Shown here: piece after piece, positions 1-10,796 of the stretch | Layout: every line of letters starts with the position of its first letter | How positions within the stretch are numbered: position 1 is the first letter of the stretch | Assembly (NCBI GenBank): GCA_964030475.1 | Contig: CAXIPT010000001.1 | Coordinates: 6,706,166 to 6,770,165 of the forward strand | DNA from: Tethya wilhelma | Lineage: Eukaryota; Porifera; Demospongiae; Tethyida; Tethyidae | Direction of reading: 5' to 3' | DNA: 64,000 bases | The notes under the pieces: generated by a model | The model's input: only the letters and a program-made list of their open reading frames with translations | Databases searched by the model: none | Told to the model about the DNA's origin: nothing | Position numbers and translations under genes: made by a program

Positions 1-229
1 CAAAAACTATCATCAGCTTCACCAGAACTTCACTCCGAACTTTAACAGCAATGTGCACTGCTGTATTGCCAGTTGTAGGTTCTTGAAAGTTTGGGTCTGT
101 CCCATCTATGAGTATTGTTGTAGCCTCCTGTATTTTTTTGTTCCTTACAGACTCAAGCAGCTGTTCTCCTGGAGGAGCTTGCGAGTAATCAATAGGATCA
201 AAGACGTATCCAAGGACAGGGCTTTCCAT
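1..229 (-). CDS. Ankyrin-patatin phospholipase-like protein, N-terminal part, runs off the left edge
   Basis: The minus strand is open from an ATG at 229 to the window edge (about 76 codons). It aligns without gaps to the first residues of the intact lipase at 4444-5868: starts with MES, then GYVF.PIDYS, a TDPNFQ.PTTGN segment and an HIAV ankyrin-type helix. No stop or frameshift is visible. The lipase catalytic part would lie outside the window, so whether this copy is intact is unknown. A PIGX exon remnant on the opposite strand lies about 300 bp upstream, the same arrangement as 6231-8021, so this is one arm of a duplicated lipase/PIGX block. Confidence 0.75.
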   Translation of the reverse strand, partial: MESPVLGYVFDPIDYSQAPPGEQLLESVRNKKIQEATTILIDGTDPNFQEPTTGNTAVHIAVKVRSEVLVKLMIVF

Positions 230-522
230 AATTATTTGTAGAAACGACGATTTGAAACAGTTAACCAGTTGTAGAATCTGATACTGAGCTAGACCTGTGC
301 TGCTGTTTATATACAGACCGAAATGCCGAGGTCAGTCTGAGTCCAAGGACGTGCACGTCTAAGGGTCTGGCTACGCCTGCGCGCGCTGCCATGCCAGCTA
401 GAGCGCAAACACAACTGATGATCTTTTCCAAAAAATTAAAGTTCAATATACCTGGTTGAAAGTTAATCCGTCACTGATATAACTCCCAATAGCATCATAG
501 TAGCTACATGAATTATAGTCTA

Positions 523-785
523 CAATTCTAGAGCATGTTCGTCTACATATATACGAGACCTGAACATTTGGCAAACCTCAAATCAGGTAGAACATGCACT
601 GATTGGATTGTTTTATAACTGTATAAAATGGTCTCAATATAATACCTCTAATAGATTTCTTCTCTGGAGGAATTTGTTGGCCCACAAGTCATGTATCTTC
701 TCATATGGATGCAGAGAAACCAGCTTCAACTTAAGACAATAAATGAGACTGTACGTGTATGCCCAAACTTATACTGGTGAGTGAT
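523..785 (+). pseudogene. Degenerate PIGX fragment (end of exon 1, intron 1, exon 2)
   Basis: The stretch at about 655-740 matches exon 2 of the intact PIGX gene (7470-7594) almost base for base, including the LEEFGGPQ-coding part and the GTGAGT donor after it, but it carries small deletions that break the frame. The sequence around 523-540 matches the last part of PIGX exon 1. It diverges from the partial lipase at 1-229 exactly as intact PIGX diverges from the broken lipase, so it is the PIGX half of a duplicated block. No open frame remains. Confidence 0.75.
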
Positions 786-1124
786 GAGCACTGCAATGCA
801 ATGTATCAAATGAAATGTTTAGACATTTTTCTAAAGTCTGTTGCTGCATTGTCAATCAAAATTATTATTATGCAATGTAACAAAGTGTAATTATTATGTG
901 AACCTGCCTATATAATGCACATTACTATAGACATCATCAATTATTATGGATTTTGGATCTTCTCTCTTTGTTATTGGATTGGTTGTAGTGAGAGATACCA
1001 ACTATATGTATACCATTACATACCAATGACCATAGTCCTTTTAGGAAAGGTTACTCCTCAGGCTCGATACAATAAATGTGTATAATATTAATAATGTGAG
1101 TGTAGGGAGGATGTAATCATGTGG

Positions 1125-1128
<4 letters not shown>

Positions 1129-1184
<56 letters not shown>

Positions 1185-1186
1185 CA
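1129..1186. repeat. (CA)n microsatellite
   Basis: An almost pure CA dinucleotide run that ends in CACTCA units. A second CA run lies at 1423-1470 and forms the left edge of the 1.5-kb tandem repeat. The bases between the lipase/PIGX remnants and this point (786-1128) show no gene. Confidence 0.9.
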
Positions 1187-1422
1187 CCGTCCAGATACTT
1201 CACACATTCTGATTATAGTGAAAGATAGATCTATTCACGAGACAATTTTATCAATGAAGTACAGATTGAGTGGCTCAATGCTGGCAGTGCATGCTCTGGA
1301 AAGAATGGCTACATTATTACAAATTTACACTGTGACTTTTTCAAAGCAATTACATTTTACTAATTAAGTAAACAATATTCTCTCTACTGTGTAGTACTAT
1401 TTCCACACATTAGTAACTTCCC

Positions 1423-1470
<48 letters not shown>
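1423..1470. repeat. (CA)n microsatellite at a duplication breakpoint
   Basis: A CA run immediately left of the first 1.5-kb repeat unit. A short degenerate CA stretch (about 2990-3015) sits at the same place before the second unit, so the duplication breakpoint lies in or next to this repeat. Confidence 0.85.
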
Positions 1471-1472
<2 letters not shown>

Positions 1473-2987
1473 CACATGCAGACTGTGCAGCAGTCACATA
1501 CATGACTCCAGCTTCTCACTCCTTTTAATCTAGAGGGATGCCATGGTGGATTTACTTGTAGACACTGTGTTGTCTATGACAAATGCTGTGGTTTGAGTTT
1601 CCTTGTGTCTTTATATGGATTTCTTCCTTGTTATTAGGTTTCAATAATTATTATGATTTTGTGATATTGTTATTGTGTGCATGCTGGCACAGGATTACGT
1701 TCCCTGGGTTGTAGTGGGAGATGGCATCAGTTTTGGTATTTACCATGCAGTAGCACCACAAGATACTATGAAGTGTTGTCCACAGTACTTTGGATTGATC
1801 ATGAGCTTCCTTGTGTCTCAAAAATAATAGGGAATTATGTATACATCATCACGTAATGGGAAGGCTCAGAATATTCCTGCACGGGTTGTAGTGGGAGACG
1901 CCAGCTATGCATGGTGAAGGTATATAATATAGCAAGGAACATAATACATTTTAACCAAGACACCTAGGATTACATTAGCAAATTATGAAGCTACAGTGTC
2001 ATATGCTCACCATGAATGGGTGCAAAGCTCTTGACAAGGATGGCTTTCGGTATTGAAATTTAACACCAGGTCCTTATGCATGGGTAATCCACAGAACTAT
2101 TCACAAATCATACAAATTTTGAATGTGTATTCTTTACACTTGTTTTGTACAGACCAACTTGAAGAAGCAACATGTGCTACCGTTCAAATTTTTGTAACTA
2201 TGACAATTAAGTATACCTTATTGTAGTGACCATGTGTGGTCTCTATAATTCAAATCAAATCAGGAAAGGTTTATTAATTTTAGTCCCCTTGATTGATATG
2301 TGGTCTGTAATACAAGATTCTGGAATACACAATTATGTGCTTGACTCCGTGGTACACACAAGTATATCATTACAAAAGTAACACTAGAATCTGTAGGATG
2401 TCATGAATCAACATCCTATATAGATTCATTTCTGAGTAATAGTTCACTTGGGAGGGTAGAGTCGTTGTATAAAATGCATAATATTATACCACAAGTTAAA
2501 TAATATTATAGTTTTATTATTAAAATGCAGTGGTTGCTATTTCGGAGTATTTCCTGCATATCATTACCTACTATATACTACGTTGCTAAGGCCTATACAA
2601 CTTACAAGTGCTTCACTTGGGTACAAACATGCAATTATGCTATATTATATATATATTATAAATCAATATTCATAATTATGCATGGTTGTGTTGTTTGTGG
2701 CTTCTTGCTAATTAAGCCCTACATATAATGTATACATTATGACCACAAAACATTTTTTGTCCTATTACACTAAAATAACAGCAAGCTGTGTCCGAAATCA
2801 ATTCAAGTTTTTAACAAAAGGTCCTATCACTGCTATAAACAAGGATTAAAGATTAAACTATAATAATAATTATTATTTTGAGTCACATCAATTATTAGAT
2901 CAGTGTCCATAAATGGTTTCCAGAACGGGATCAATTATTGTATGGCAATTCTTTAGCATGTAGTATACCACCTGATACAGCATGTCA
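1471..2987. repeat. 1.5-kb tandem repeat, unit A
   Basis: This stretch is repeated nearly base for base at 3016-4533, with a few substitutions and short indels. It is mostly non-coding AT-rich sequence that contains internal short near-repeats of a GGTTGTAGTGGGAGA-type motif. Its last 84 bases are a copy of the 3' end of the lipase coding sequence. I see no gene in the remainder. Confidence 0.85.
2904..2987 (-). pseudogene. Orphan 3' end of the patatin-like lipase gene
   Basis: These bases match 4447-4533, the last codons of the intact lipase (the MLYQVVYYMLKN and DPVLETIYGH region). Upstream of about 2987 the match stops and CA-rich sequence follows. It was carried along when the 1.5-kb unit was duplicated and cannot encode a lipase. 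Confidence 0.8.
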
Positions 2988-3015
2988 ATGTCACACACAC
3001 ACCATCACACACATA

Positions 3016-4533
3016 CATGCACATGCAGACTGTGCAGCAGTCACATACATGACTCCAGCTTCTCACTTCTTTTAATCTAGAGGGATACCATGGCGGATTT
3101 ACTTGTAGACACCGTGTTGTCTATGACAAATGCTGTGGTTTGAGGTATGAGTTTCCTTGTGTCTTTATATGGATTTCTTCCTTGTTATTAGGTTTCAATA
3201 ATTATGTATTATGATATTGTTATTGTGTGCATGCTGGCACAGGATTATGTTCCCTGGGTTGTAGTGGGAGATGGCATTAGTTTTGGTATTTACCATGCAG
3301 TAGCACCACAAGATACTATGAATTAAGTGTTGTCCACAGTACTTTGGATTGATCATGAGCTTCCTTGTGTCTCAAAAATAATAGGGAATTATGTACACAT
3401 CATCACGTAATGGGAAGGCTCAGAATATTCCTGCACGGGTTGTAGTGGGAGATGCCAACTATGCATGGTGAAGGTATAATATAGCAGGGAACATAATACA
3501 TTTTAACCAAGACACCTAGGATTACAGTAGCAAATTATGAAGCTACAATGTCATATGCTCACCATGAATGGGTGCAAAACTCTTGACAAGGATGGCTTTC
3601 GGTATTGAAATTTAACACCAGGTCCTTATGCATGGGTAATCCACAGAACTATTCACAAATCATACAGATTTTGAATGTGTATTCTTTACATTTGTTTTGT
3701 ACAGACCAACTTGAAGAAGCAACATGTGCTACCGTTCAAATTTTTGTAACTATGACAATTAAGTATACCTTATCGTAGTGACCATGTGTGGTCTCTATAA
3801 TTCAAATCAAATCAGGAAAGGTGTATTAATTTTAGTCCCCTTGTTGATATGTGGTCTGTAATACAAGATTCTGGAATACACAATTATGTGCTTGACTCCG
3901 TGGTACACACAAGTATATCATTACAAAAGTAACACTAGAATCTGTAGGATGTCATGAATCAACGTCCTTTATAGATTCATTTCTGAGTAATAGTTCACTT
4001 GAGAGGGTAGAGTCGTTGTATAAAATGCATAATATTATACCACAAGTTAAATAATATTATAGTTTTATTATTAAAATGCAGTGGTTGCTATTTCCTGCAT
4101 ACCATTACCTACTATATACTACGTTGCTAAGGCCTATACAACTTACAAGTGCTTTACTTGGGTACAAACATGCAATTATGTTATATTATATATATATATA
4201 TTATAAATCAATATTCATAATTATGCATGGTTGTGTTGTTTGTGGCTTCTTGCTAATTAAGCCCTACATATAATGTATACATTATGACCACAAAACATTT
4301 TTTGTCCTATTACACTAAAATAACAGCAAGCTGTGTCTAAATCAATTCAAGTTTTTAACAAAAGGTCCTATCACTGCTATGAACAAGGATTAAAGATTAA
4401 ACTATAATAATAATTATTATTTTGAGTCACATCAATTATTAGATTAGTGTCCATAAATGGTTTCCAGAACGGGATCAATTATTGTATGGCAATTCTTTAG
4501 CATGTAGTATACCACCTGATACAGCATGTCAAT
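3016..4533. repeat. 1.5-kb tandem repeat, unit B
   Basis: Second copy of 1471-2987, in direct orientation. Its right edge is inside the intact lipase coding sequence: the final 90 bases (4444-4533) are the real 3' end of that gene. This is therefore the parent copy, and unit A is the derived one. Confidence 0.85.
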
Positions 4534-5868
4534 GAGGACTACATCATCTGTTGCAAGGAAATTGACATTCCCAATAGGAGGGTTGATTCGAAAGAACTTG
4601 GCACCAACTGCTTCAGTGATAAACTGTGACCGAAGGAGAACTTCTCCATTTGGTTGGGTTATTTGTGCTTCTTCGATATTTTGCAGTTGCAAGAAAGCCT
4701 TGAAATTGTGTAGAACAAGAAACAACTCTTGAGCATGCTCACCGAGCTTGTGCATACCTGGAAGGTGTTCAATGATGTGAGCAATTGCATCACCGATTTT
4801 GGAAGGCTCAAAGTCGATATCATCAACTGCCTCGGGTTTGCTCAGTCCACATCCAAGAGAAAGGACTACTTTAAGATTCAATGGCTTTTGCTGCTTCTTC
4901 AAAATCTCAGCCATATCTACGATTGCATCAGAAGTTGGATTGTTTGCAATTAAGCCTCCATCAAGATATTTCCCATCCTGGGGGTGGAAGAAGATAGGAA
5001 CAGAAGAGGTGGATCTTGCAGCCTTCCACACAAGTTGCTTGTCGGGAGGTTCCTGTCCGTTTCGTGCCTCTCCATAGTTGCTCATGATGTGCAGGATAGG
5101 TGGGCTCTGAATTGCCAGTGTGGTCATGACAGAAACATTGACTCCTTTGATGTCTTTCATTGTCGCTTTGTTTCCATAAACTTTTCGAAACACCTTATCA
5201 ACTCGTTCATTGGGAATAGGTGGATCACCTCCAAGAACTTCATCCTTCACGTCAAAGTATAGCTTGCGACCTTGCTCAACTGTTGTCTTAGCAGCTGCAA
5301 ATGCAAGAGCTGCAATTCCACCAGTGCTGTTCCCAGTGATCCAGTTGAACTTTGAGAGAAGAGTATCCTTCACATGTGGATACAACTTCTTCCTTCGCTT
5401 CTCCATTTCGAGGAGGACTTGTACAAAGACAAGGCCACGGATTCCTCCTCCATCGAGACTCAACATGAGGTTAGCTTCATCCGCTGGTGCATCTCCTGGA
5501 GATTTGGGTTGATCCTTTTCAAGATCATTTTGACAGTCGAGTATGTCTTTGATGATTTTAGCAATATCAGTAGCATGCTCTTTGTTTGCAATATCTAATG
5601 CTGTTTGATCTTTTTTGTTTTTCAGGTTGAGATTTGCATCAAAAACAATCATCAGCTTCACCAGAACTTTGCTCCGAACTTCAACAGCAATGTGCACTGC
5701 TGCATTTCCAGTTGTAGGGTCTTGAAAGTTTGGATCTGTCCCATTGACTAGTAAAGAGGTAGCCTCCTTTACATTTTTGTTTTTGACTGATTCAAGCAGC
5801 TTTTCTCCAGTAGGAGCTCGAGAATAATCAATGGGATAAAAAACATATCCAAGGTCACCGCTTTCCAT
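4444..5868 (-). CDS. Ankyrin-containing patatin-like phospholipase (iPLA2-type), intact
   Basis: A single-exon, 474-residue protein. Residues 1-115 are a short ankyrin-like region (NGTDPNFQ, GNAAVHIAV, DQTALDIA). From about 135 a patatin lipase domain carries the oxyanion loop DGGGIRG at 139-145, the nucleophile motif GNSTG at 179-183 (Ser181) and the DGG motif with Asp303, so the Ser/Asp dyad is complete. The family hydrolyses acyl chains from phospholipids or neutral lipids; its calcium-independent phospholipase A2 members pair ankyrins with patatin, although this ankyrin part is much shorter than in PLA2G6. The ATG at 5868 is chosen because the paralogues at 229 and 6942 also start with ME. 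The 3' end is duplicated at 2904-2987. No signal peptide is seen, so it is probably cytosolic. Confidence 0.85.
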   Translation of the reverse strand: MESGDLGYVFYPIDYSRAPTGEKLLESVKNKNVKEATSLLVNGTDPNFQDPTTGNAAVHIAVEVRSKVLVKLMIVFDANLNLKNKKDQTALDIANKEHATDIAKIIKDILDCQNDLEKDQPKSPGDAPADEANLMLSLDGGGIRGLVFVQVLLEMEKRRKKLYPHVKDTLLSKFNWITGNSTGGIAALAFAAAKTTVEQGRKLYFDVKDEVLGGDPPIPNERVDKVFRKVYGNKATMKDIKGVNVSVMTTLAIQSPPILHIMSNYGEARNGQEPPDKQLVWKAARSTSSVPIFFHPQDGKYLDGGLIANNPTSDAIVDMAEILKKQQKPLNLKVVLSLGCGLSKPEAVDDIDFEPSKIGDAIAHIIEHLPGMHKLGEHAQELFLVLHNFKAFLQLQNIEEAQITQPNGEVLLRSQFITEAVGAKFFRINPPIGNVNFLATDDVVLIDMLYQVVYYMLKNCHTIIDPVLETIYGH

Positions 5869-6230
5869 ATTGTAGAACAATGTTCGCTATAAAAACAGCT
5901 CTGCTCAGTTGTGTACTTTTATACACCGGGCCCGACGCACCAAATGCCCACATCCGATGAGCCGAGCCGCGGTTCGGGTGACCACGCCCCCAAAAGCTTA
6001 CTGCTGCAGTACAAGTTGGCATTTTCCTCTTACTCTATATATTATTACATGTATACACAGAAATCCATTTTGCTAGTTGCTGAGAATGAGGAAAATATAA
6101 GTTTGTTGTACAACAGAAAACTAGCTGTGACATCTATAAAGCTAAAACAGTCATTAATCTGTACATACTATACGAGGAATCATGCATTACAAAGTTTTCC
6201 TTGTAAATTCTGGCTAAAGTATCAAGTGTC

Positions 6231-6942
6231 TCAGAAACCATAGATGGATTTCAGGACAGGATCAGTGATTTCATGACAATTCTTCAGCATGTAGTACACC
6301 ACTTGATATAGCATATTGATGAGGAGTACATCATCAATTGTAGGGAAATCAAGATGGTCAATTGGAGGGTTGATTCGAAAGAACTTGGCACCAGCCGCTT
6401 CACTAATAAATTGGGAGCGTTTAAGTACTTCTCCATTGTGTTGAAGTATTTGTGATTCTTCAATTTGGTGTAACTGTAAGAAAGCCTTGAAATTGTGTAT
6501 ATAGAACGAGGAACAACTCTTGAGCATGCTCACCGAGCTTGTGCATACCCGGAAGGTGTTCAATGATGTGAGCAATTGCATCACCAATTTTGGAAGGCTC
6601 AAAGTCGATATCATTAACTGCCTGGGGTTTGCTCAGTCCACACCCAAGAGAAAGGACTACTTTAAGATTTAGTGGCTTTTGCTGCTTCTTTAGTTCCTCA
6701 GACATGTCCACGACTGCATCAGAAGTTGGATTGCAAGCAATTAGGCCTCCGTCAAGATATTTCCCATCCTGGGGGTGGAAGAAGATAGGAACAGAAGAGG
6801 TGGATCTTGCGGCCTTCCACACAAGTTGCTTGTCGGGAGGTTCCTGTCCATTGTTTTTGACTGATTCAAGCAGCTTTTCTCCAGTAGAAACTTGAGAGTA
6901 ATCAATAGGATAAAAAACGTATCCGAATTCTGCTGCCTCCAT
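6231..6942 (-). pseudogene. Patatin-like phospholipase paralogue with internal deletion and frameshift
   Basis: Starts like the intact gene (ME, GYVFYPIDYS, LLESVKN) and then jumps directly to the NGQEPPDKQ segment. About 240 residues are missing, including DGGGIRG and the GNSTG nucleophile; the later DGG motif (KYLDGG) remains. At about 6500 a small indel (extra bases after the LFLVL codons) shifts the frame; the rest, up to DPVLKSIYGF, continues in another frame to 6231. The deletion joins two places that share a short AAAC-type match. Lacking the nucleophile and shifted, it cannot be a working lipase. The stretch 5869-6230 between the two lipases has no gene. Confidence 0.85.
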
Positions 6943-7105
6943 AGTTGAACAGCTGGGAAATGGTTATTTTACAATTGCGATAGTCTTTTTACGTTATTCT
7001 CAGTCTGAAACTATACTGTCGTTTAGATTCTTTTGCGCATGCTCAATAGCGATAACGAGGGCTAGTAAAGTTTCGACCTTTACCAGATCTAGGTGTGAGG
7101 GCACA

Positions 7106-8021
7106 ATGCTCCTTTTCTACAGGCTTACTTTCATGATAAATCTCACTTTGTGTTTCTTTGTGCTGTCTGAAACGGTGAAAGTTGATTCATCTCTGTCTAT
7201 TCTGTTTGATGATGGATATCCTCAAGACTTGCCTCCAGATGTCACAACCACTAAAGTTCATTTGAGTCGCAATTCATCTGGAGCTGGATTCCACATTACT
7301 CTAGTGACTGAGATTGTTCCAGTAACTGCCAACAGTATATCCAGTCCTATTATAATTCTAGAGCATGTCACACAAGACCTATATTTTGATGTAGACCAGG
7401 TATGTTCACGTATAAATAAAGCACCTCACCTATTGTAATTGGGGCCTTAACATGTACCCTATACAATAGATCTCTTCTCTGGAGGAATTTGGTGGCCCAC
7501 AAGTCATTGTATCCTCTCGTATGGATACTGAGAAACCAGCTTCAACTTCAAACAGTCAACTTATGGCAGTGTATGTCCAACTAGATAACAATAGGTGAGT
7601 TAAGACTTACAACTCAGCACTCATTGTTAGTTTGACTGTGTGTATCGTTATCATCATTCACTATCTTTTTTATTCTAGGGCAAAAACGGAATTGCCTGTT
7701 CACTTTCGTTATCAAGCCCCTTCAGCTCATTTTAATTACCACACCGTTAGAGTACCCTCACCACTTGTTTTGTACAGCCACCACAATGGTTCTGTTGAGC
7801 TGCCTTGCAGTCTCTCCACCAAGGAGCTGTGCTCTTGGACACCTGCTGAAGTTACCCAAGACTCAACACATCATCTGGAGGCCACCATACCATGTGGCCA
7901 GACACAGCATACAAACATTGTAGTCATAGCAACTGTCTTTATCACCATTAGTGCCACAGTGTATCTAACACACTTGATGATCATGATGACCACACACAGA
8001 GAGGGAGAGAGAGAGAAATAA
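7106..8021 (+). CDS. PIGX: PIG-X, GPI mannosyltransferase 1 accessory subunit
   Basis: Three exons (7106-7399, 7470-7594, 7679-8021) with GT-AG introns and matching phases give 253 residues. PIG-X stabilises PIG-M, which adds the first mannose to the GPI anchor precursor on the luminal side of the ER. Visible are an N-terminal hydrophobic signal (about residues 5-22), a luminal domain with the family signature LPVHFRYQ.PS followed by V..PSPLVLY and a VELPC cysteine, and one C-terminal membrane segment (about NIVVIATVFITISATVYL) followed by a short charged tail. This matches the PIG-X/PBN1 layout and length. A low-complexity GAGA run encodes the last residues. The start faces the broken lipase 160 bp away on the other strand, so they may once have shared a promoter. 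Partial copies lie at 523-785 and 12845-12990. Confidence 0.85.
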
Positions 8022-8069
8022 TAATAAAAAAAAAACATTGACCATTCATTATTAAGGGAAATACTATGG

Positions 8070-8183
8070 GAGAGATATTGAATGGTGCTATAAAATGTCT
8101 GACCAACTATACAAGTATACATGTAGTGGATTCGATCTCTACTGCTGTTCTCAACTAGGTGTCTGGTAGAATAACTTCTGACA
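8070..8183 (-). pseudogene. Remnant of the 3' end of the NEK-like kinase gene
   Basis: These bases match the stop-codon end of the kinase gene at about 13010-13110, including a shared block TTGAATGGTGCTATAAAATG and the following codons, with several substitutions and indels that break the frame. It lies directly behind PIGX, just as the real kinase end lies behind a PIGX remnant at 12845-12990. It marks a duplicated PIGX-kinase junction. Confidence 0.75.
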
Positions 8184-8947
8184 TTTCATATCTAGATTCT
8201 TCAGTCTTGACCCTTGAGCACATGATATGTGTCTTTTTGTCCCGATATGGCCTCAGTGATGAGAATTTATTATACCACGATACACATGCAGCTACAGAAG
8301 ATGAAGTGAAAATTGGCTGGCACCAAACTGATGCACTAACCATGTAGATGCTCCTGATATCTATGCAGATCAAGTCACAGTGAGTACCATGTATATGTAA
8401 TATTGTTAGTCTTGATCATAATTAATAGTTTAAAAACAGGTGTACAGTTCTGCTACTATCTGTTGTGTCAATTGTAATGTGTGTAGATCTCTATACATTA
8501 TTGGTCCTGGTAACCTACAATTTTACTTGCTCTCATCAGGAGTCAACAATGATCAGCCACGGCCGTGACTATTATTATACTAAATCCCAGCCGACCACTG
8601 GGGAGGGGCTGCCATCTCACTGCCATGATTCCACGATGGGTAAGTGGTTATTGAGTAATTGAGACATCCATGGCATTAAGTTGTTTCATTGCATGCATTT
8701 TCAGCACTGCCCATTCCTATACACTGCAGCCACTGTTTATTATTTTATGAAAGTGCTAGCCTTGTTATAAGATGGGCCAACGGACATACTAGCAATGCAC
8801 CGTGAATATTAAAGTTAATTTCTAATAATAGCAAAAAAAAAAAAAAAAAGCAGTGATAATTATAATCCCTAAAACTAGCTTTATACGACAGTTTTTAGTT
8901 CCAATGTATATAATAGCCACAATATATTCATGTTAATTGTAATTTAG
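8184..8947. other. Intergenic stretch with two possible unassigned exon remnants
   Basis: No complete gene is visible. Short open plus-strand stretches at about 8160-8390 and 8540-8640 each end near a GT donor-like site (GTGAGT and GTAAGT) and could be exon relics, but I do not recognise the peptides. A poly-A run lies at about 8832-8849. The right edge is the start of the 1.85-kb tandem repeat. Confidence 0.4.
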
Positions 8948-8951
8948 TAAA

Positions 8952-10113
8952 CTAAATTCTTAAACCATCAATCTGGAGTTTTGAATAGGAATCTGCTCGG
9001 CTGTCAATGCTATTGTAGTACTGGCAATTGACAATATCTCCACCTGGTCCGGCCCGAATACGGCAGTTTGTGTAAACGGTACTAATGAACGAGTAGTTGC
9101 CACCAGCTTCTGGCTTGAGATAGTACACTTCCCATGTTCTAGCACCATACTGGCAATTCACAAAGCCGCCTCCATTTTGTAACGATTTGGTCACATAGTT
9201 GCCATCGAGACATATAAAGACATTATCCCACTGTGCACTCTGTATCACTACTTTTCGCAAAGGTGGATTGAGGGCTAGAGAAGGCGGCATCTCCACAGCA
9301 TACACATAATACTTTCCCCAATCAGGAATAGATGATGTGTTATAGTATTGGCAGCTTACAGTGCCACCTCTAGACCCATCAGGACAGAGTGGCAGCCCAG
9401 TATACACTTGGTATGGAGGCTACTGGACTGTGATTGGTGTGCACAGCTTTGGAGGTTGTCCCAACTCAGCACCACGATTTATATACTACACAAATGATAT
9501 CTCAATTCATGATGCGAATGAATGTGAGAGCAGTCAGCTTGAAATCAACCACTTTTCCCAATATTTATGTTCGCTGTGATGCTCAAAGAGTTAATCCTAT
9601 TGTGTCATTCATGTAGAAGATTCGATTTCTCGTAAAACTTGAAATCTTACCACCTGTTATCTACATGGTATTGACAGGTTTATCACCGGGAAAGCCACAG
9701 TTGGTCACTTGGCGATCTTTCAACTCGTTAGGGGGTATTACAGCTGACCAGCCAAATCCATCATCACTTGTCCCTGGAAGGAGAAGGAGACCATAATCAT
9801 AGTCATGATTGCCACCGTTGATGTATTCAGGAGGTGCATAGAGATTGCGACTTGGAACAGCAATCGTTTGCTGTCCTGGGAATGTAAGTTCCATCTGAGT
9901 GACATATGCTCCTTTATAGTAGGTGCAGTGACCAGAAGTGACAACTGCAGTATAGTTGACATTGGGGATATGGATCTTGAATCCACTGCCAACCCAACGA
10001 ATTCCATCTTTATCTCTATACGCCAAGCTGCAAATCCATTTGTAGGGAGGAGAGGTCATGGGGTCAACTTGGACCCTCTCGTCCTCTGCACAAATAGACT
10101 CTATTGTAGCCAT
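8952..10113 (-). pseudogene. Trypsin-like protease plus beta-trefoil-like gene, rearranged, copy 1
   Basis: The minus-strand part 10113-9661 encodes the first half of a chymotrypsin/V8-fold serine protease: a GSGF strand, the catalytic histidine in TSGHC, the catalytic aspartate region HDYDYGLLLLPG and a CGFPGDKP strand, then an in-frame TAG. The catalytic-serine segment that should follow is on the plus strand (9373-9579). The minus-strand part 9407-8952 encodes a domain with three repeats of GG..VNCQY type (GGTVSCQYYN, GGGFVNCQYG, GGDIVNCQYYN), which resembles beta-trefoil repeats. As laid out, no single transcript can carry H, D and S together. No signal peptide is obvious; the start at 10113 is a choice, since the upstream frame is open further in copy 2. 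A pair of shorter minus-strand genes cannot be excluded. Confidence 0.6.
9373..9579 (+). other. Inverted segment carrying the protease catalytic-serine region, copy 1
   Basis: The plus-strand frame encodes PSGQSGSPVYTWYGG, then VIGVHSFGG and an APRF stretch, ending in TAA/TGA codons near 9579. GQSGSP is the nucleophile-serine motif of V8/trypsin-fold proteases and GVH.FGG is the usual strand after it. It lies between, and opposite to, the minus-strand parts holding His/Asp and the trefoil-like domain, and overlaps the latter by about 35 bp. The simplest reading is a local inversion of this part of the gene. Confidence 0.7.
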
Positions 10114-10796
10114 GGCCGGCAAAGAGCTGACTTGTATATTAACCACCAGGTTACTGACTGTAGATGTGCTGTAAAGCAGCTAAGTTGATGAGCCCTGCAT
10201 GTGTTCTTGCATACCCAATATCTGAACTGATGCAAGTCTTTTATACGGTTTGCTTGACTGATATATAGTCTTGTGGACCATGAAAGAGCTAGAAGGGCAG
10301 TTTATGAAATGGAAATATTGAATAGGATTGTATAGGTTCTATTGAGAATTTGAGAGTGCAACTTAATTTCAAGAAATTATTGTACTGCAAAGGAAGTGTA
10401 TATACAGATTCTATGCAATGTTGTTTTTTTCCTATATAGTAAAAGGAAGTTTGTAATAGTGCTCTTACCTTGGTGTATTTCAGAATCTACATGATGTATA
10501 GCTTGTGGTATTATGATTGTCAAGGGACAAAGAAAGTGTTTTGCTAAGGAAGTTTTATGATAATGCTCTTAGTTTGGTGTACTCAAAGAATCCTAGCCCG
10601 GATGTATATTATTTATACTAGGAAAACAACAACAATAATAATATTATAGAGCCTGAATCAGATCCATACCTAACAGTCATACAATACCATGTTAGATTCA
10701 GCAGGCCTGTGAATTGTGCATGTCAGCTACCTGTAGTCCAGCAATATTTGTGCTGTTTATGTGGCCCTCCCTAGTTTGATATGCACCATTCATAAA

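Larger units (their letters stand above)
8948..10792. repeat. 1.85-kb tandem repeat, unit 1
   Basis: This segment and 10793-12626 are direct tandem copies; corresponding ORFs are offset by exactly 1845 bp. Only scattered differences are visible, such as a 2-bp indel near 10157/12002 and a few substitutions and short indels in the flank. Each unit holds one copy of the rearranged protease/trefoil gene plus about 680 bp of upstream flank (10114-10792) without a gene. Such similarity means either a very recent duplication or unmerged assembly copies. Confidence 0.9.

Noticed and set aside
1119..1367. 82-codon ORF across the CA repeat
   Set aside because: The first half is a Thr-His translation of a microsatellite and the rest has no recognisable content.
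2525..2728. 67-codon ORF, repeated as 4076-4273
   Set aside because: Both lie in the 1.5-kb tandem repeat; similarity between them reflects the DNA duplication, small indels change the frame, and the peptide is AT-rich noise.
4526..5598. Plus-strand ORFs opposite the intact lipase
   Set aside because: They are antisense shadows of a clear coding sequence with a full set of catalytic motifs on the minus strand.
8159..8347. 62-codon plus-strand ORF behind PIGX
   Set aside because: Starts in the kinase remnant; no homologue recognised; only noted as a possible exon relic.
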